From the NCBI RefSeq assembly GCF_000170795.1, contig NZ_ABCM01000003.1:310001-374000 (forward strand): a stretch of 64,000 nt of DNA, given 5' to 3'. Source of the DNA: Pedobacter sp. BAL39. Lineage in GTDB: Bacteria > Bacteroidota > Bacteroidia > Sphingobacteriales > Sphingobacteriaceae. Shown here in pieces: positions 63,037-64,000 of this stretch (positions are counted from its first letter, which is position 1; every line of letters starts with the position of its first letter). Below the pieces are notes generated by a model that worked only from the letters and a program-made list of their open reading frames with translations, did no database searches and was not told the origin of the DNA. A program made the translations under genes and the position numbers.

Positions 63037-64000
63037 CGCTGCTCTTTTCCTCCATCCCTGACTACATGGTAACTTGGCGACATGATTTCAATGTTGGCTT
63101 GTTTAAACACGTCCTGGATGTTTTCCAGCAGGTTGCTGTAGATCAGCGCCTGTTTATTGGCTTCGTTAGTATAGGCGTTGATTTGATAAGAAATATAGTA
63201 ATCATCCAGACTAATCTGTAATACGAAAGGTTGAGGTTCAGATAACACATGGGTTGTTTTTAAGGCGGCTTCGATGAGGAGCTGATACACTTGCTGCCAG
63301 GCAACATCGTACCCAACAGTAACGGTATAATGCACAATCAGACCCTGACGCTCATTTTTGGTATGACTGGAGTAGTTGATCGTAGAGCTGGACAGGATCA
63401 TCGAATTAGGTACGGTGATGTCTTCATTTTTGATGGTCTTTATGCGGGTGACCAGCATGGTTTTTTCAATAACGTCGCCTACCACATCACCGATCTTGAC
63501 CCTGTCGCCAACGCGGAAAGGCCTCATATAGGTAATCACCAATCCCGCTACGATGTTGGTAATCGCACTGGAAGAGCCCAGCGAGATCAGGATTCCCAGA
63601 AACACCGACACTCCCTGAAACGCTGGGGAACTGGAACCTGGTAAAAAAGGGAAGATCAGTACCAGCATGAAGGCATAGAGGATGAACCTCAGGATGTTGA
63701 AGGTGGGGATCGCCCAGTCCGCATGGAAGCCCCTCAGCTGGATGTTGCCTCTTTTGATTTCATAGAACAGGTACCTGACGCCTTTTAGGAGATATCTGAA
63801 TATAAAGTAAATCACCACGACCTTAAAGAAATCCGGAAGGTAGTCGACCACGGCCTTGGCCGCTGATCTTAGCGGGCCTAAAATCCAGCTCAATAGCGTA
63901 CCCGTCCAGGCTTCGGTTTCAGGAAAAAGACTGAAAAGCAACGGAAGGGAGAGGTAGATGATCAGGATGATGAACAGTATTTTTACGATGGTAGTTAATC
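63033..64000 (-). CDS. MscS-family mechanosensitive channel (5' end outside window)
   Basis: The frame stays open to the right edge (at least 322 residues); the TTG at 63941 is not a convincing start because a hydrophobic segment (K-I-L-F-I-I-L-I-I-Y-L-S-L-P-L-L) continues upstream of it. After several helices comes the pore-lining helix and beta domain of MscS: I-T-N-I-V-A-G-L-V-I-T-Y-M-R-P-F-R-V-G-D, V-K-I-G-D-V-V-G-D-V and I-T-V-P-N-S. These channels release solutes on osmotic downshock. The long N terminus suggests the larger YnaI-like type. Confidence 0.9.
   Translation of the reverse strand, partial: LTTIVKILFIILIIYLSLPLLFSLFPETEAWTGTLLSWILGPLRSAAKAVVDYLPDFFKVVVIYFIFRYLLKGVRYLFYEIKRGNIQLRGFHADWAIPTFNILRFILYAFMLVLIFPFLPGSSSPAFQGVSVFLGILISLGSSSAITNIVAGLVITYMRPFRVGDRVKIGDVVGDVIEKTMLVTRIKTIKNEDITVPNSMILSSSTINYSSHTKNERQGLIVHYTVTVGYDVAWQQVYQLLIEAALKTTHVLSEPQPFVLQISLDDYYISYQINAYTNEANKQALIYSNLLENIQDVFKQANIEIMSPSYHVVRDGGKEQR

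Noticed and set aside
63939..63941. TTG as start of the MscS gene
   Set aside because: The hydrophobic frame continues to the window edge, so the real start is outside.

Overview
The window looks like chromosomal DNA of a Bacteroidota bacterium, most likely a member of the Sphingobacteriaceae close to Pedobacter. The evidence is a SusC/SusD pair with an N-terminal STN domain, an ECF sigma/FecR switch, DUF4369-TlpA thioredoxins, DUF1735 and GH76 lipoproteins, LytTR regulators, the near absence of Shine-Dalgarno sequences, and TAnnTTTG-type -7 boxes close to start codons. I see no rRNA, tRNA, CRISPR array, transposase or phage genes. This is a naming judgement from protein families; I ran no search.

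Layout. 1-6.7 kb: end of a membrane protein, a small membrane protein, a DUF4118-type sensor kinase, a secreted protein divergent from an FtsX-like ABC permease with two tandem palindromes between them, and a lipoprotein metallopeptidase. 7.3-10.7 kb: a compact operon with a tiny membrane peptide, two PAP2 phosphatases, an OmpR-type regulator and its kinase. 11.5-13.8 kb: a LytS/LytTR pair and a truncated AraC gene. 14.1-25.9 kb: a large envelope-redox island. Eight minus-strand genes (two aldo/keto reductases, two cupins, two alpha/beta hydrolases, an exported flavodoxin and a CMD-family protein) are divergent from an AraC regulator, followed by a cytochrome c / molybdenum hydroxylase / 2Fe-2S operon. 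Two different pairs of conserved upstream elements tie the island together.

26-31 kb: a DisA_N-like (DAC) protein divergent from a lipid operon whose centre is a ketosynthase III fused to a heme-oxygenase-like diiron domain. 31-35 kb: small genes, then a TetR/MFS pair sharing a palindromic operator. 35-41 kb: a GH76 mannanase, an MBL hydrolase and two signalling proteins that keep a histidine-kinase dimerisation domain but have no ATPase domain. 41.9-49.3 kb: a second stress/detoxification area with MocR, SDR, two AraC regulators, peroxiredoxin, a ChrR-like cupin, an acetyltransferase and a cupin. 49.3-59.8 kb: a sigma/FecR/SusC/SusD/discoidin/TlpA uptake locus. 59.8-64 kb: an HD hydrolase, a multi-PAS kinase and an MscS channel that runs off the window.

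A recurring theme is decay: fragments of a carboxylesterase, an azoreductase, an alpha/beta hydrolase, a possible DinB-like protein, a possible methyltransferase and an AraC regulator lie between intact genes. Detoxification-type genes seem to turn over quickly here. The strongest candidates for new biology are the ketosynthase-diiron oxidase fusion operon with its DAC-like neighbour, the PAP2 two-component operon with its coupled micro-protein, and the paired promoter elements of the cupin/flavodoxin island.
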